DNA of 40,127 nucleotides from Thermocrispum municipale DSM 44069 (lineage in GTDB: Bacteria; Actinomycetota; Actinomycetes; Mycobacteriales; Pseudonocardiaceae), in contig NZ_ATYT01000021.1 of NCBI RefSeq assembly GCF_000427825.1, forward strand, positions 1 through 40,127. The letters are read 5' to 3'. Below the pieces are notes generated by a model. That model was given only the letters and a program-made list of their open reading frames with translations. It was not told where the DNA came from and made no database searches. The translations under genes and the position numbers were made by a program. Each line of letters begins with the position of its first letter. Positions within the stretch are counted from its first letter, which is position 1. Shown one piece after another: positions 23,710 to 31,794 of this stretch.

Positions 23710-25751
23710 GCGGCTTGGTTGTGGTGGCGGCGTTGGTCGCCGTCGTGGCCATCGTCCGGGCAGCTCGCCGCGCGCGGCGGGCCGCCACCCCGCGGTCGCG
23801 CGCGCTGACCGTGGTGATTGCCGTCCTGGCGCTGAACATCGTCCTCGGCGCCCCGGCGGCGATGGCGCAGCAGTGTGGTGAACCGCCGAACCCGGAGCGG
23901 CCGGGCACCGGCATGGTCGGGGCGTTGGACTCGGCGGAGGGCCGGGGTGAAAAAGGCAGTCCGTACAAGGAGTACGGCTACGCAGGCATGGTCTGGCACG
24001 TCTACCAGACCGAGTGCGGTGGGCTGTCCGGAGTCACCGACGCCAACACCACGTTGGACACCTGGGCGGGAAACCAGCTGTTCAACGCGGGCAAGGTCAT
24101 TGTCGGCGCCACGAACGCGCTGCACTACACCGTCATGGAAGGCGGGTTGTTCAGCCCGCTGTACGACGCCATCAAGGACGGCACCGAGAAGGTCTACAAC
24201 AACATCTACACGCAGCTGTTCGGGCTGGCTGCCCTGTTGCTGGCGATCTGGTTGTTCCGTCATATCTGGCGGGGCGATCTGGCCACGATCAGCAAGAAGG
24301 CGTTGTACGCGCTCGGTGCGGTGTGGTTGGCGGCCTCGTCGTTCGCGCTGTTGCGGTACTTCGATGACATCGACCGCGCTGTGGTGCAGACGGCGACTGC
24401 CATCCAAGCCGGATTCGTCGACGATTCGGAGAACAAGATCGTCCGCGATGTCCTGCCGACGAACCTGCACAACGAGATCGTCTACAAGAACTGGCAGGCC
24501 GGTGTGTTCGGGAAGGCGGACACCCCGGAAGCCAAGAAGTACTCGCGGGACCTGCTGGACGCTCAAGCCTTCACGTGGGCGGAGACCACTCGCGGAGACG
24601 ACGCCAAGCAGAGCGTCATCGAACGCAAGAACGCCGAGTTCAAGCGCATCGCGAATGCGCTGGGGACCTCCGAGGGTTACTTCACCGGCGAGGACGGCAG
24701 CCGCACCGGTGTCGGCTTCATGGCCTTCCTGCAGAGCCTGATCTATGCGCTCTTCCAACTGTTCGCCAAGGCAGCGGTGCTGCTGGCGCAGATCCTGATC
24801 CGCCTGCTGACCTTGACAGCGCCCATCCTCGGTCTGGTTGCGCTGCTCCACCACGATGTGCTGCGCCGGACGGGCAAGGTCGTGGGGACGGTGGCGTTCA
24901 ATCTGGTCGTCCTGGCCGCGCTGGCCGGTGTCCACGCATTGCTGCTGAACGCGATCTTCGCCGCCAGCGGCCAGATGTCGATGATCGCCCAGATGGCGAT
25001 CGCGGGCATGGTGACGATCCTGCTGTTCGTCGTCGGCCGCCCGGTGCGCCGCCTGTGGCAGATGGTCGACGTCACCACGCGGGCGGTCGGCGCCGCACTG
25101 CCCGCCGGGTCGGGTCTGTTCTCGCGCTTCCGCCGCAAGCCGACCGGCCCGACGCCGCAGGACGAGTTCTGGCAGAACGCCCGCGCTCTGGACGACACCC
25201 CGGTCGAGGCGCCCGGGGCGCTGGGCACCGCGACCGCGACCGGGCGAAGGCTGCGACCGGAAGCGAACACCGTGGTGGCCACCGCGCAGCGCCTGGACGG
25301 CCCGAAGGCGCTCCCGCCGTCGGGAACTCCGGATGCGGCGCGCTTGGGCTTCACGTCCCCGCCTGCGCGCGGCGGCGGCCAGGCTGCCCCGGTCGGCGGA
25401 CAGCCCCGCCCGCCGTTGCGGCCGGACGCGAGGCCGGTGCGCGCACACGCCATCCCGATGCAGGCCGGCCGGGACTATCTCGACGCGGAGCCCGTGGTGG
25501 TGCCCTCCCAGATCACCCGGCCGTCCGCGGAGTACCGCTCCGACGGGCAAACTCCGCAGGTGCAGTCACCACAGCCACCGGCGCAGCCCTACCTGACCGC
25601 TGCCGCGGCGATGAGCCCGCCACCACGGCCGGAGCCGCGCAGGGTCGACCCGGAAGTGATCAACGGCAAGCCGGTCTACGTGGTCTACCGGCCGTCCCGC
25701 GGGCTGGAGGTCCGGCAGGCCGTTCGGGACACCGATGCGGTGGTGAGGTGA
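23706..25751 (+). CDS. VirB6-like polytopic membrane protein
   Basis: This 681-residue protein starts at the ATG at 23706, overlapping the VirB4-like stop. Predicted TM helices lie at about 3-18, 33-50 (ending GAPAAMAQ, which could be a cleavage site), 170-187, 198-216, 338-362, 365-382, 391-418 and 425-443. Between the second and third is an outer loop with Cys57 and Cys104; a second soluble loop covers about 220-335. The C-terminal 230 residues are cytoplasmic, rich in Pro, Arg and Ala, with repeated PP and PxP motifs. The cluster of helices after a large loop and the position after virB4 match VirB6/TrbL-like channel proteins; this is a topology-based call. Confidence 0.7.
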   Translation: MSGLVVVAALVAVVAIVRAARRARRAATPRSRALTVVIAVLALNIVLGAPAAMAQQCGEPPNPERPGTGMVGALDSAEGRGEKGSPYKEYGYAGMVWHVYQTECGGLSGVTDANTTLDTWAGNQLFNAGKVIVGATNALHYTVMEGGLFSPLYDAIKDGTEKVYNNIYTQLFGLAALLLAIWLFRHIWRGDLATISKKALYALGAVWLAASSFALLRYFDDIDRAVVQTATAIQAGFVDDSENKIVRDVLPTNLHNEIVYKNWQAGVFGKADTPEAKKYSRDLLDAQAFTWAETTRGDDAKQSVIERKNAEFKRIANALGTSEGYFTGEDGSRTGVGFMAFLQSLIYALFQLFAKAAVLLAQILIRLLTLTAPILGLVALLHHDVLRRTGKVVGTVAFNLVVLAALAGVHALLLNAIFAASGQMSMIAQMAIAGMVTILLFVVGRPVRRLWQMVDVTTRAVGAALPAGSGLFSRFRRKPTGPTPQDEFWQNARALDDTPVEAPGALGTATATGRRLRPEANTVVATAQRLDGPKALPPSGTPDAARLGFTSPPARGGGQAAPVGGQPRPPLRPDARPVRAHAIPMQAGRDYLDAEPVVVPSQITRPSAEYRSDGQTPQVQSPQPPAQPYLTAAAAMSPPPRPEPRRVDPEVINGKPVYVVYRPSRGLEVRQAVRDTDAVVR

Positions 25752-25755
25752 GCCG

Positions 25756-26340
25756 ATGCCGATCCGCACCAACCGGGGCCGGGCCGCGGTTTACCGGCGC
25801 ATCTGGGGCGCGCCGCTGCGGTCACCGAAGCACCTGATCGCCACGGTCGTCGTTCTGGTCATCCTGATCACGGCCGTCGGGTTCCTGTTGCCCAGGGTGC
25901 TGCCCAAGGACCCTGACCGGCGCGAACCCGAGCGGCAGCTGGCCGGGGTGTCCGAGCAGACCGAGACCAGCAGGCCGGAGGTGACCGAGACCAGGCTGAC
26001 CGAATCGCCGCTGACTCCGAAATCCGCGCCGCCTGCGCAAGCCGCACTGGTGGCGGCGCGCAAGTGGGCGCAAGCCTGGGTCGACCATCCGCGCGGTACG
26101 ACCCAGGCGAAATGGCTGGCAGGCATGCGGCCTTACACCACCGAGGAATTCCTCCCCCAGCTCAAGACGGTGGACGTGCGCAACATCCCGGCGACCAAGG
26201 TCGTCGGTCCGGTTCGTGCCACCGACAGCACGACCAGCTCGGTCGAGGTGAGCATTCCCACGGACGGGCCGACGCTGCTGGTCACCGTGATCAAGCGGCC
26301 GGACGGCTGGCGGGTCAACCAGTATTCCGAGGAGGAGTGA
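25756..26340 (+). CDS. VirB8/TcpC-like bitopic membrane protein
   Basis: This 194-residue protein has a basic cytoplasmic start, a single TM helix (about residues 27-48, LIATVVVLVILITAVGFLL), a Pro/Glu/Thr-rich linker, and a C-terminal domain of about 100 residues (KWAQAWVDHP..., ending VTVIKRPDGWRVNQYSEE). The alternating helix then strand pattern, with an early WAQAW and a late DGWRV, resembles NTF2-like domains as in VirB8 and TcpC. The order VirB6-like then VirB8-like supports this. Sequence identity to known VirB8 is not evident, so the family is inferred. It lies 4 bp after the preceding gene and 3 bp before the next. Confidence 0.65.
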   Translation: MPIRTNRGRAAVYRRIWGAPLRSPKHLIATVVVLVILITAVGFLLPRVLPKDPDRREPERQLAGVSEQTETSRPEVTETRLTESPLTPKSAPPAQAALVAARKWAQAWVDHPRGTTQAKWLAGMRPYTTEEFLPQLKTVDVRNIPATKVVGPVRATDSTTSSVEVSIPTDGPTLLVTVIKRPDGWRVNQYSEEE

Positions 26341-26343
26341 GCT

Positions 26344-27342
26344 GTGCGCGCGGGCGTGCTGATCGGCGGCTGCCTGGCGATGCTGTTCGCGCTGGTGGTC
26401 AGCACCGTCATGGTCGTCGACGTGGTGTCGCAGAGCGAGCGCGCCGCGGCCGAGGGCATCACCCCGGCCAGCTGTGACGCGGCGATCGGGCCCACGCAGC
26501 CCGGCAACATGCAGGTCGGTGCCGACGCCGCCCGCAAGCTGGACCCCGAGCAGCGCCGCACCGTGCAGCAGATCATCGCGATCGGCAAGAAACGCAAGCT
26601 CAGCCCGCGCGCCTGGCAGATCGCCATCCAGGCGGGGATGACCGAGTCCGGCTTGCGCAACGTCGACTACGGCGACCGCGACTCGCTGGGCATCTTCCAG
26701 ATGCGGCCGTCGATGGGCTGGGGCACGCCCGAGCAGGTCACCGACCCCGAGTACGCGATCAACAAGTTCTACAACGTGCTGCAGGGCGTGCCGGACTGGG
26801 AGAAGATCCGGCCAGGTGACGCCGCCCAGGCGGTCGAGCGTTCGGCATTCCCGGACCGCTACCACCAGTGGGAGGCCATGGCCGTCTACCTGGTGGAAAA
26901 TCTCGGCAACGTCACCGACGCCAGCGGCTGCGGCGAAGGGTCCGGCAACCTGCTGCCGCCCAACCCGAAAGCCGCCAAGGCGATCGAGTTCGCGCTCGGT
27001 GAGCGTGGCAAGCCCTACGTGTGGGGCGCGACCGGCCCGGACTCCTACGACTGCTCCGGCCTGATGCTGCGCGCCTACGAGTCCGCGGGCATCACCCTGC
27101 CGCGTGTCTCGCGTGACCAGTACAAAGCGGGCGCGATGCTGCCGATCGAGCGCGCCAAGCCGGGGGACCTGGTGTTCTGGGCCTACGACGAGTCGAACCC
27201 GGCGACGATCCACCACGTCGCGATGTACCTGGGCGACAACAAGATCGTCGAGGCGCAGCAGAGCGGCGTGCCGGTGCACACCAGGACGATCGATTTCGAC
27301 GAACCGGAGCTGCTGCCTGTCGCGGTGCGCCCCGGGGTATAA
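26344..27342 (+). CDS. Two-domain peptidoglycan hydrolase (transglycosylase-like plus NlpC/P60)
   Basis: This 332-residue protein starts at the GTG at 26344. A TM anchor or signal sequence (about 3-27) is followed by a lysozyme-like domain (about 65-190) with AGMTESGLRN (candidate catalytic Glu101), GIFQMRP and YAINKFYN. The C-terminal NlpC/P60 domain (about 205-325) has YDCSGL (Cys237) and HHVAMYLG (His291). The first would cut the glycan strand, the second the stem peptide. This pairing matches the CwlT/Orf14 enzymes of Gram-positive conjugation systems, which open the wall for the channel. The N-domain family is less certain than the C-domain. It is the sixth gene of the operon. Confidence 0.88.
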   Translation: MRAGVLIGGCLAMLFALVVSTVMVVDVVSQSERAAAEGITPASCDAAIGPTQPGNMQVGADAARKLDPEQRRTVQQIIAIGKKRKLSPRAWQIAIQAGMTESGLRNVDYGDRDSLGIFQMRPSMGWGTPEQVTDPEYAINKFYNVLQGVPDWEKIRPGDAAQAVERSAFPDRYHQWEAMAVYLVENLGNVTDASGCGEGSGNLLPPNPKAAKAIEFALGERGKPYVWGATGPDSYDCSGLMLRAYESAGITLPRVSRDQYKAGAMLPIERAKPGDLVFWAYDESNPATIHHVAMYLGDNKIVEAQQSGVPVHTRTIDFDEPELLPVAVRPGV

Positions 27343-27390
27343 CCGACAGCAGAAGGTGCACCCGATGAGCACAGCGAGGCGTGGCTGACG

Positions 27391-28164
27391 ATGGCGAAAA
27401 TGTTCGGCAAGCGCGGCAAAGGCCGCCGCGACGCGCCACCACCCCCGCCGTTCGACCCGCGCAGCTCGTTCGCGGTCGCGCCGATACCCCGGCCGTCCGG
27501 CCCGCCCGCGTCGAGCACCCCGCTGGCCGATCTGTTGAACCGGGGCGGCCCGGGCGTCACCAAGGACTACGTGGTGTTGCCGCGGTCGCTGGCGGAACAG
27601 ATGCCGTTGCCGTGGCAGCAGCACGCGGCGCACGTCCTGGCGGAGTTCTACCAGACCCACCAGCACCTGAACTGGCCGCAGTACCGCGTCCTCCCGTCGC
27701 GCGAGGAGCGGCTGGTGGACCTGGACGAGGAGCAGCTTGCCGAGGTCGGCTACGTGGTGGAGATGGACAACACCGGCGAGCTGGTCTACCGCGAGCGCAC
27801 CGGCCGGAAGGTGGAGAACCCCGAGCAGAAGAAGGTCCTGGTGACCTGCCTGGACCCGGTCGTACCCCGGCGCGACCCCGGCGCACCGAAGCCCGAGACG
27901 ACGGCGGTGCCGATGAACGTCGGGCCCGAGCCCAAGTGGGACGTGGTGCCGAACAAGGCGCACCAGGAGCTGCCGCCGTCGTTCGCTCCGGGAACCCAGC
28001 CGGACGACACGCCCACCCCGCCGCGCGGAATCTCGATGCCATCGGCGCAGCAGCCGTCGTCGAGCGAGAACAGCGGCCCACTCCCGGCCCAGAACGGCAC
28101 CGGTCCGCAGGAGTTCGGCCCCACCGGCGAGCCCATCGAGCGCCCGTACCGACCCGATCGGTGA
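27391..28164 (+). CDS. Unknown proline-rich protein, last gene of the T4SS-like operon
   Basis: I do not recognise this 257-residue protein. It starts KMFGKRGKGRRDAPPPPPF, a basic, proline-rich segment like the start of the VirB4-like protein (FGRGKSQ...). A folded middle part (about residues 55-155) includes DYVVLPRSLAEQMPLPWQQH, HVLAEFYQTHQHLNWPQYRV and a short strand-rich stretch; the last 95 residues are Pro/Ser/Gln-rich and probably disordered. There is no TM segment or signal peptide, so it is predicted cytoplasmic. It follows the hydrolase gene by 48 bp with no promoter seen. It could be a regulator, chaperone or substrate of the system. Confidence 0.7.
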   Translation: MAKMFGKRGKGRRDAPPPPPFDPRSSFAVAPIPRPSGPPASSTPLADLLNRGGPGVTKDYVVLPRSLAEQMPLPWQQHAAHVLAEFYQTHQHLNWPQYRVLPSREERLVDLDEEQLAEVGYVVEMDNTGELVYRERTGRKVENPEQKKVLVTCLDPVVPRRDPGAPKPETTAVPMNVGPEPKWDVVPNKAHQELPPSFAPGTQPDDTPTPPRGISMPSAQQPSSSENSGPLPAQNGTGPQEFGPTGEPIERPYRPDR

Positions 28165-28206
28165 CCACGCGCTGTTGATGGACCGGCACCGTGCGGCCAC
28201 CATGGA

Positions 28207-28212
28207 TAGGGT
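28207..28212 (+). promoter_or_regulatory. -10 hexamer TAGGGT before the SPOR-like gene
   Basis: TAGGGT lies in the 79-bp gap after the T4SS-like operon, about 31 nt before the next start codon. It is flanked by CCACC and overlaps GGTGG, so the site can also fold as a short hairpin. No good -35 is present. Confidence 0.3.
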
Positions 28213-28243
28213 GGTCGACAGGCAGGCCGGACGAGGAGCGCGC

Positions 28244-28444
28244 ATGAGCACCGACGACCCAGATCCCGACAAAGGCTGGTACTTCAACACCCGCACCGGC
28301 CAGGTGGAACACCTCAAACGGTCCCGCTCGATCGATCTGCTCGGCCCCTACCCGGACGAGGCGACCGCGCGTCGTGCGCTGGAGATCGCCCGTAAGCGCA
28401 CCGAGGAGGCCGATCGGGCCGACCGGGAGTGGGACGGCGACTAG
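28244..28444 (+). CDS. Small SPOR-like protein
   Basis: This 66-residue protein starts at the ATG at 28244, 5 nt after ACGAGGAG. It begins with acidic residues, then GWYFNTRTGQVE, and ends with GPYPDEATARRALEIARKRTEE, a pattern seen in small actinobacterial SPOR-domain-like proteins. Classical SPOR domains bind denuded peptidoglycan, but this protein has no signal or TM segment, so that role is doubtful here. Its stop overlaps the start of the ribonuclease gene by one base (TAGTG), so the two are translated together. It begins a three-gene unit distinct from the T4SS-like operon. Confidence 0.75.
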   Translation: MSTDDPDPDKGWYFNTRTGQVEHLKRSRSIDLLGPYPDEATARRALEIARKRTEEADRADREWDGD

Positions 28445-29868
28445 TGCCCGGTACGGACTTCTCGGCCATCCGCGAGGAGTTCGACCTGCCCACCGACTTC
28501 CCCGCCGCGGCGCTGAGTGAGGCCGACGAAGCCCGGAGAAGCCCCCAGCAACCGGGTGGGCTGACCGATGCCACCGATCTGCCGCTGGTGACGATCGACC
28601 CGCCGGGCGCCAGGGATCTGGACCAGGCACTGGCCGTCGAACGACGCCGGGGCGGTTTCCGCGTGTATTACGCGATCGCCGACCTGGCCGCGTTCGTCCG
28701 CCCGGAGGGGGCGCTCGACCGCGAAGCCGGAAATCGCGGCCAGACCGTGTACCTGCCGGACGGCGCGGTCCCGCTGCACCCACCGACGCTCTCCGAATCG
28801 GCCGCCAGCCTCTTGCCTGGTCAGCACCGGCGGGCCGTGCTGTGGACGATCGACACCGACAGCCACGGCGAACCGGTCGGCGTCGACGTCCGCCGCGCAC
28901 TGGTCCGCTCCACCGCCCAATTCGACTACGCATCCGTCGAGCGGAGCTTCGCCACCGGAACGGCTCCCGAACCCGTGCAGGCTCTCGCGGAACTCGGCCC
29001 GTTGCGGCGCGAGCTGGCTGTGCAGCGAGGCGCCATCGAACTGCAGTTGCCGGAGCAGGAGGTCGTCCCGGACGGCGACGGAAGCTGGGCCATCACGCTG
29101 CGCCCGCGTGGGGACGTCGACGCGTGGAACGCGGAAATCTCCCTGATGACCGGCATGTGTGCGGCCCAGATCATGCTGGAAGCACGGGTCGGGATCCTCC
29201 GCACGCTGCCGGACGCCGAGCCGCAAGCCATCCGTTGGCTGCAACGGTCGGCGAAAGCGCTCGGCATCGGGTGGCCGGACGGTGCGGACACGGCCAAGGT
29301 GCTGGCCGGCCTGGACCCGGACCGGCCGGAATCCCTTGCGCTGTTCTCCGACACCACGCGGCTGCTGCGCGGCGCCGGCTACACCGCGTTCGACGGCGAG
29401 CCGCCCGAAGTGGGCAGTCATGCCGGCATCGGCGGCCCGTACGCCCACGTCACCGCGCCCATCCGGCGGCTGGTGGATCGCTACGCCACGGAAGTCTGCC
29501 TCGCGGTGACGGCCGGTCGCGACGTGCCCGAGTGGGTCAGGGCCGCGCTGACTCGCCTGCCGGGTGTGATGTCCGCATCGGACACGCTGTCCGGCCGGGT
29601 CGAACGCGCCTGCATCGACCTCGCGGAGGTCTGGCTGCTCGCGCCACGCGTGGGCGAGACGTTCGAAGCCGTGGTGCTGCGCGTCGACGGCAACCACGAC
29701 GGCGACAACGACGACGAGGCACGCACAGGCAAGGCCGAGATCCTCATCGACGACCCGCCCGTGCTGGCGAAATGTCCCGCAACGGGCATGACGGAGGGGC
29801 AGCGGGTTACCGTGCGGTTGATCAGTGTCGACGCGGACCGACGCACGGTGAGTTTCGAAAGGGCATGA
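28444..29868 (+). CDS. RNB-domain ribonuclease (RNase II/R-like, short form)
   Basis: This 474-residue protein starts at the GTG at 28444. It has the RNB catalytic segment TIDPPGARDLDQAL (Asp52, Asp58, Asp60; the fourth acidic position of RNase II is Gln61), GFRVYYAIADLAAFV, and the late motif GPYAHVTAPIRRLVDRY. The last 70 residues look like an S1/OB-like barrel. The N-terminal cold-shock domains of RNase II/R are absent. RNB enzymes degrade single-stranded RNA from the 3' end. The short form with DLDQ occurs in actinobacteria as far as I recall; activity is likely but not assured. It is coupled upstream to the SPOR-like gene and downstream to the BtuF-like gene (ATGA). Confidence 0.88.
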   Translation: MPGTDFSAIREEFDLPTDFPAAALSEADEARRSPQQPGGLTDATDLPLVTIDPPGARDLDQALAVERRRGGFRVYYAIADLAAFVRPEGALDREAGNRGQTVYLPDGAVPLHPPTLSESAASLLPGQHRRAVLWTIDTDSHGEPVGVDVRRALVRSTAQFDYASVERSFATGTAPEPVQALAELGPLRRELAVQRGAIELQLPEQEVVPDGDGSWAITLRPRGDVDAWNAEISLMTGMCAAQIMLEARVGILRTLPDAEPQAIRWLQRSAKALGIGWPDGADTAKVLAGLDPDRPESLALFSDTTRLLRGAGYTAFDGEPPEVGSHAGIGGPYAHVTAPIRRLVDRYATEVCLAVTAGRDVPEWVRAALTRLPGVMSASDTLSGRVERACIDLAEVWLLAPRVGETFEAVVLRVDGNHDGDNDDEARTGKAEILIDDPPVLAKCPATGMTEGQRVTVRLISVDADRRTVSFERA

Positions 29869-30650
29869 TGCGGATGATCGACGACCTGGGTGAGGAAGTA
29901 CCGCTGCGCGCCCAGCCGGAACGCGTGGTCTCCCTGGTGCCCTGCCTGACCGAGGCGTTGGAAGCCAGCAAACCAGGGCTGCTGGTCGGCGTTACCGACT
30001 ACTGCACCCACCCGGCCGATCTGGACGCGGAACGGGTGGGCGGCTCGAAGTACCCCGACATCGAGCGCGTGCGCGCGATCAGACCGGACTTGGTGTTGTG
30101 CAATTCGGAGGAGAACCGGCCCGAGGACGTCGAACGCCTGCGCGCGGACGGCATTCCGGTGTGGGTGATGGAAGCTCCCGCCACGGTTCCCGCGGCCCTC
30201 GGGTCACTGCGCCGACTGCTCACCCAGGCGTTCGAGCTGAGCGAGCCCGAGTGGTTGTGCCGCGCCGAGGAATTGTGGGCCCCGGTCGCGCCGGTCGAAC
30301 GCACGGTGGTCGTGCCGGTGTGGCGCAAGCCGTGGGTGGTGCTCGGCAGGGACACCTTCGGCGGCGATGTGCTGCGCAGGCTCGGCTACACCCACGTCTA
30401 CGCCGATCATCGCGAGCGCTACCCCCGCCCGAAGATCGACGAGCTGCGCGGGCTCTTCCAGGCCGGTGAGGCGAGCATGCTCGTGTTGCCCGACGAGCCG
30501 TGGAAGTTCACCGAGGACGACGGTCCGGATGCGTTCCCCGGGGTGCCGTACGCGCTGGTCAGTGGCAGGCATCTCACCTGGTACGGGCCTTCCCTGGTGG
30601 AGGCACACGACGCTCTGTCGGAGTCGTTGCGCGCAGTCGTGCGTGGGTGA
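29865..30650 (+). CDS. BtuF/TroA-like helical-backbone metal receptor
   Basis: This 261-residue protein starts at the ATG at 29865, overlapping the ribonuclease stop; ATGs at 29868 and 29874 are alternatives. It has the type III solute-binding protein fold: RVVSLVPCLTEALEA near the start, VGVTDYCTHP, a first lobe ending in IRPDLVLCN, and a second lobe with WVVLGRDTFGGDVLRRLG. Such proteins usually deliver cobalamin or iron complexes to ABC importers. There is no signal peptide or lipobox from any possible start, and no permease genes are close, so it is probably cytoplasmic. The ligand is unknown. Confidence 0.82.
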   Translation: MMRMIDDLGEEVPLRAQPERVVSLVPCLTEALEASKPGLLVGVTDYCTHPADLDAERVGGSKYPDIERVRAIRPDLVLCNSEENRPEDVERLRADGIPVWVMEAPATVPAALGSLRRLLTQAFELSEPEWLCRAEELWAPVAPVERTVVVPVWRKPWVVLGRDTFGGDVLRRLGYTHVYADHRERYPRPKIDELRGLFQAGEASMLVLPDEPWKFTEDDGPDAFPGVPYALVSGRHLTWYGPSLVEAHDALSESLRAVVRG

Positions 30651-30850
30651 CCGAACACCTGATGTGACGCTGGTCCCATGGTGGGTGCGCGGGTGGTGAA
30701 GCGGTGTCACGCTGAACAGGCACAAACCCCCGCGACGACGCGGCGGACGCCGGTCGACCACCAGGTGGCGGCCAGGCGATGAAGCGGCGTCGGCGCATCA
30801 ACGGTCACGACCCGGGGACCCCGAACGGGCCTCGAGGAAGGACGGTCGCA

Positions 30851-31738
30851 ATGCCCGCGAACACTGTCACGACGCCGAGCCGGGCCGAAGAACCCGCGCC
30901 ATACGGCACTGGATCCGCTGCGGCGACACCCAGCAAGCCGCCGAAGCGAGTCCGCATTCATCACCTGCGCGAGATGAAGGATCGCGGCGAGCCATGGCCG
31001 ATGCTGACCGCGTACGACATGTACACCGCCGAGTTGTTCGACGAGGCGGGTATCCCGGTCCTACTGGTCGGTGACTCGGCCGCGAACAACGTCTTCGGTC
31101 ACGCCACCTCGCTGCCGGTCACGGTGGACGACATGATTCCGCTGGTCCGGGCGGTCAGCGGCGCCGTCAAGCGTGCGCTGGTGGTCGCCGACTTCCCGTT
31201 CGGCTCCTACGAAGCCGGCCCGGAACAGGCCGTCGCCACCGGCGTGCGGTTCATGAAGGAAGGCCTGGCGCACGCGATCAAGCTCGAGGGTGGTCGCGTC
31301 ATGGCGCCCCAGGTCAAGGCGCTGACCAACGCGGGCATCCCGGTGATGGCGCACATCGGCTTCACGCCGCAGGCGGAGCATGCGCTGGGCGGCTACCGGG
31401 TGCAGGGCCGCAACAACACCGGCGACGAACTTCTCGCCGACGCGCTGGCGCTGCAAGAGGCCGGTGCGTTCGCCGTGGTGATGGAGATGGTCACCGCCGA
31501 GGTGGCGAAGAAGATCACCCACGAGCTGGAGATCCCCACCATCGGTATCGGTGCGGGCGCGCACTGCGACGCCCAGGTGCTGGTGTGGCAGGACATGGCC
31601 GGCCTGCGCCGCGGCAAGGCGCCGCGTTTCGTCAAGCGCTACGCGGACGTCGCCGGCGTGCTCTCCGACGCGGCCAAGGCGTTCGCAGCCGACGTACGCA
31701 ACGGGGACTTCCCAGGTCCGGAACACGAGTTCCACTGA
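30851..31738 (+). CDS. panB: 3-methyl-2-oxobutanoate hydroxymethyltransferase
   Basis: This 295-residue protein makes ketopantoate from 2-oxoisovalerate and methylenetetrahydrofolate, the first step of pantothenate synthesis. After an N-terminal extension of about 32 residues it has the PanB core: [31 protein letters not shown] (metal-binding Asp75), [20 protein letters not shown] and IPTIGIGAG. The ATG at 30851 is preceded by GAGGAAGGA at the right spacing. The 200-bp stretch from 30651 to 30850 holds no gene I can support, only two loosely repeated GTGAAGCGG-like segments. In M. tuberculosis panB (Rv2225) also sits between the RNase H block and the CaeA/GlnA2 genes. Confidence 0.96.
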   Translation: MPANTVTTPSRAEEPAPYGTGSAAATPSKPPKRVRIHHLREMKDRGEPWPMLTAYDMYTAELFDEAGIPVLLVGDSAANNVFGHATSLPVTVDDMIPLVRAVSGAVKRALVVADFPFGSYEAGPEQAVATGVRFMKEGLAHAIKLEGGRVMAPQVKALTNAGIPVMAHIGFTPQAEHALGGYRVQGRNNTGDELLADALALQEAGAFAVVMEMVTAEVAKKITHELEIPTIGIGAGAHCDAQVLVWQDMAGLRRGKAPRFVKRYADVAGVLSDAAKAFAADVRNGDFPGPEHEFH

Positions 31739-31745
31739 AGCCCGC

Positions 31746-31784
31746 GGCCCGGGCCGCTGCGTTTCCCCGAGCGCGGCCCGGGCC
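31746..31784. terminator. GC-rich hairpin between panB and nadE
   Basis: In the 56-bp gap between these convergent genes, 31746-31757 pairs perfectly with 31773-31784 (core GGCCCGGGCC on both sides), giving a 12-bp stem with a 15-nt loop. It is likely to stop transcription in both directions, although no U-run is present. Confidence 0.65.
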
Positions 31785-31794
31785 CGTGTCCAAC

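Noticed and set aside
27365-27388. Seven-codon reading frame (MSTARRG) just before the last operon gene
   Set aside because: It ends 2 bp before the next ATG and could be a coupling leader, but it is too short to separate from chance.
30651-30850. Riboswitch before panB, or cobalamin riboswitch near the BtuF-like gene
   Set aside because: No B12-box or other conserved riboswitch core was seen, and the BtuF-like gene has no leader because it overlaps the preceding gene.
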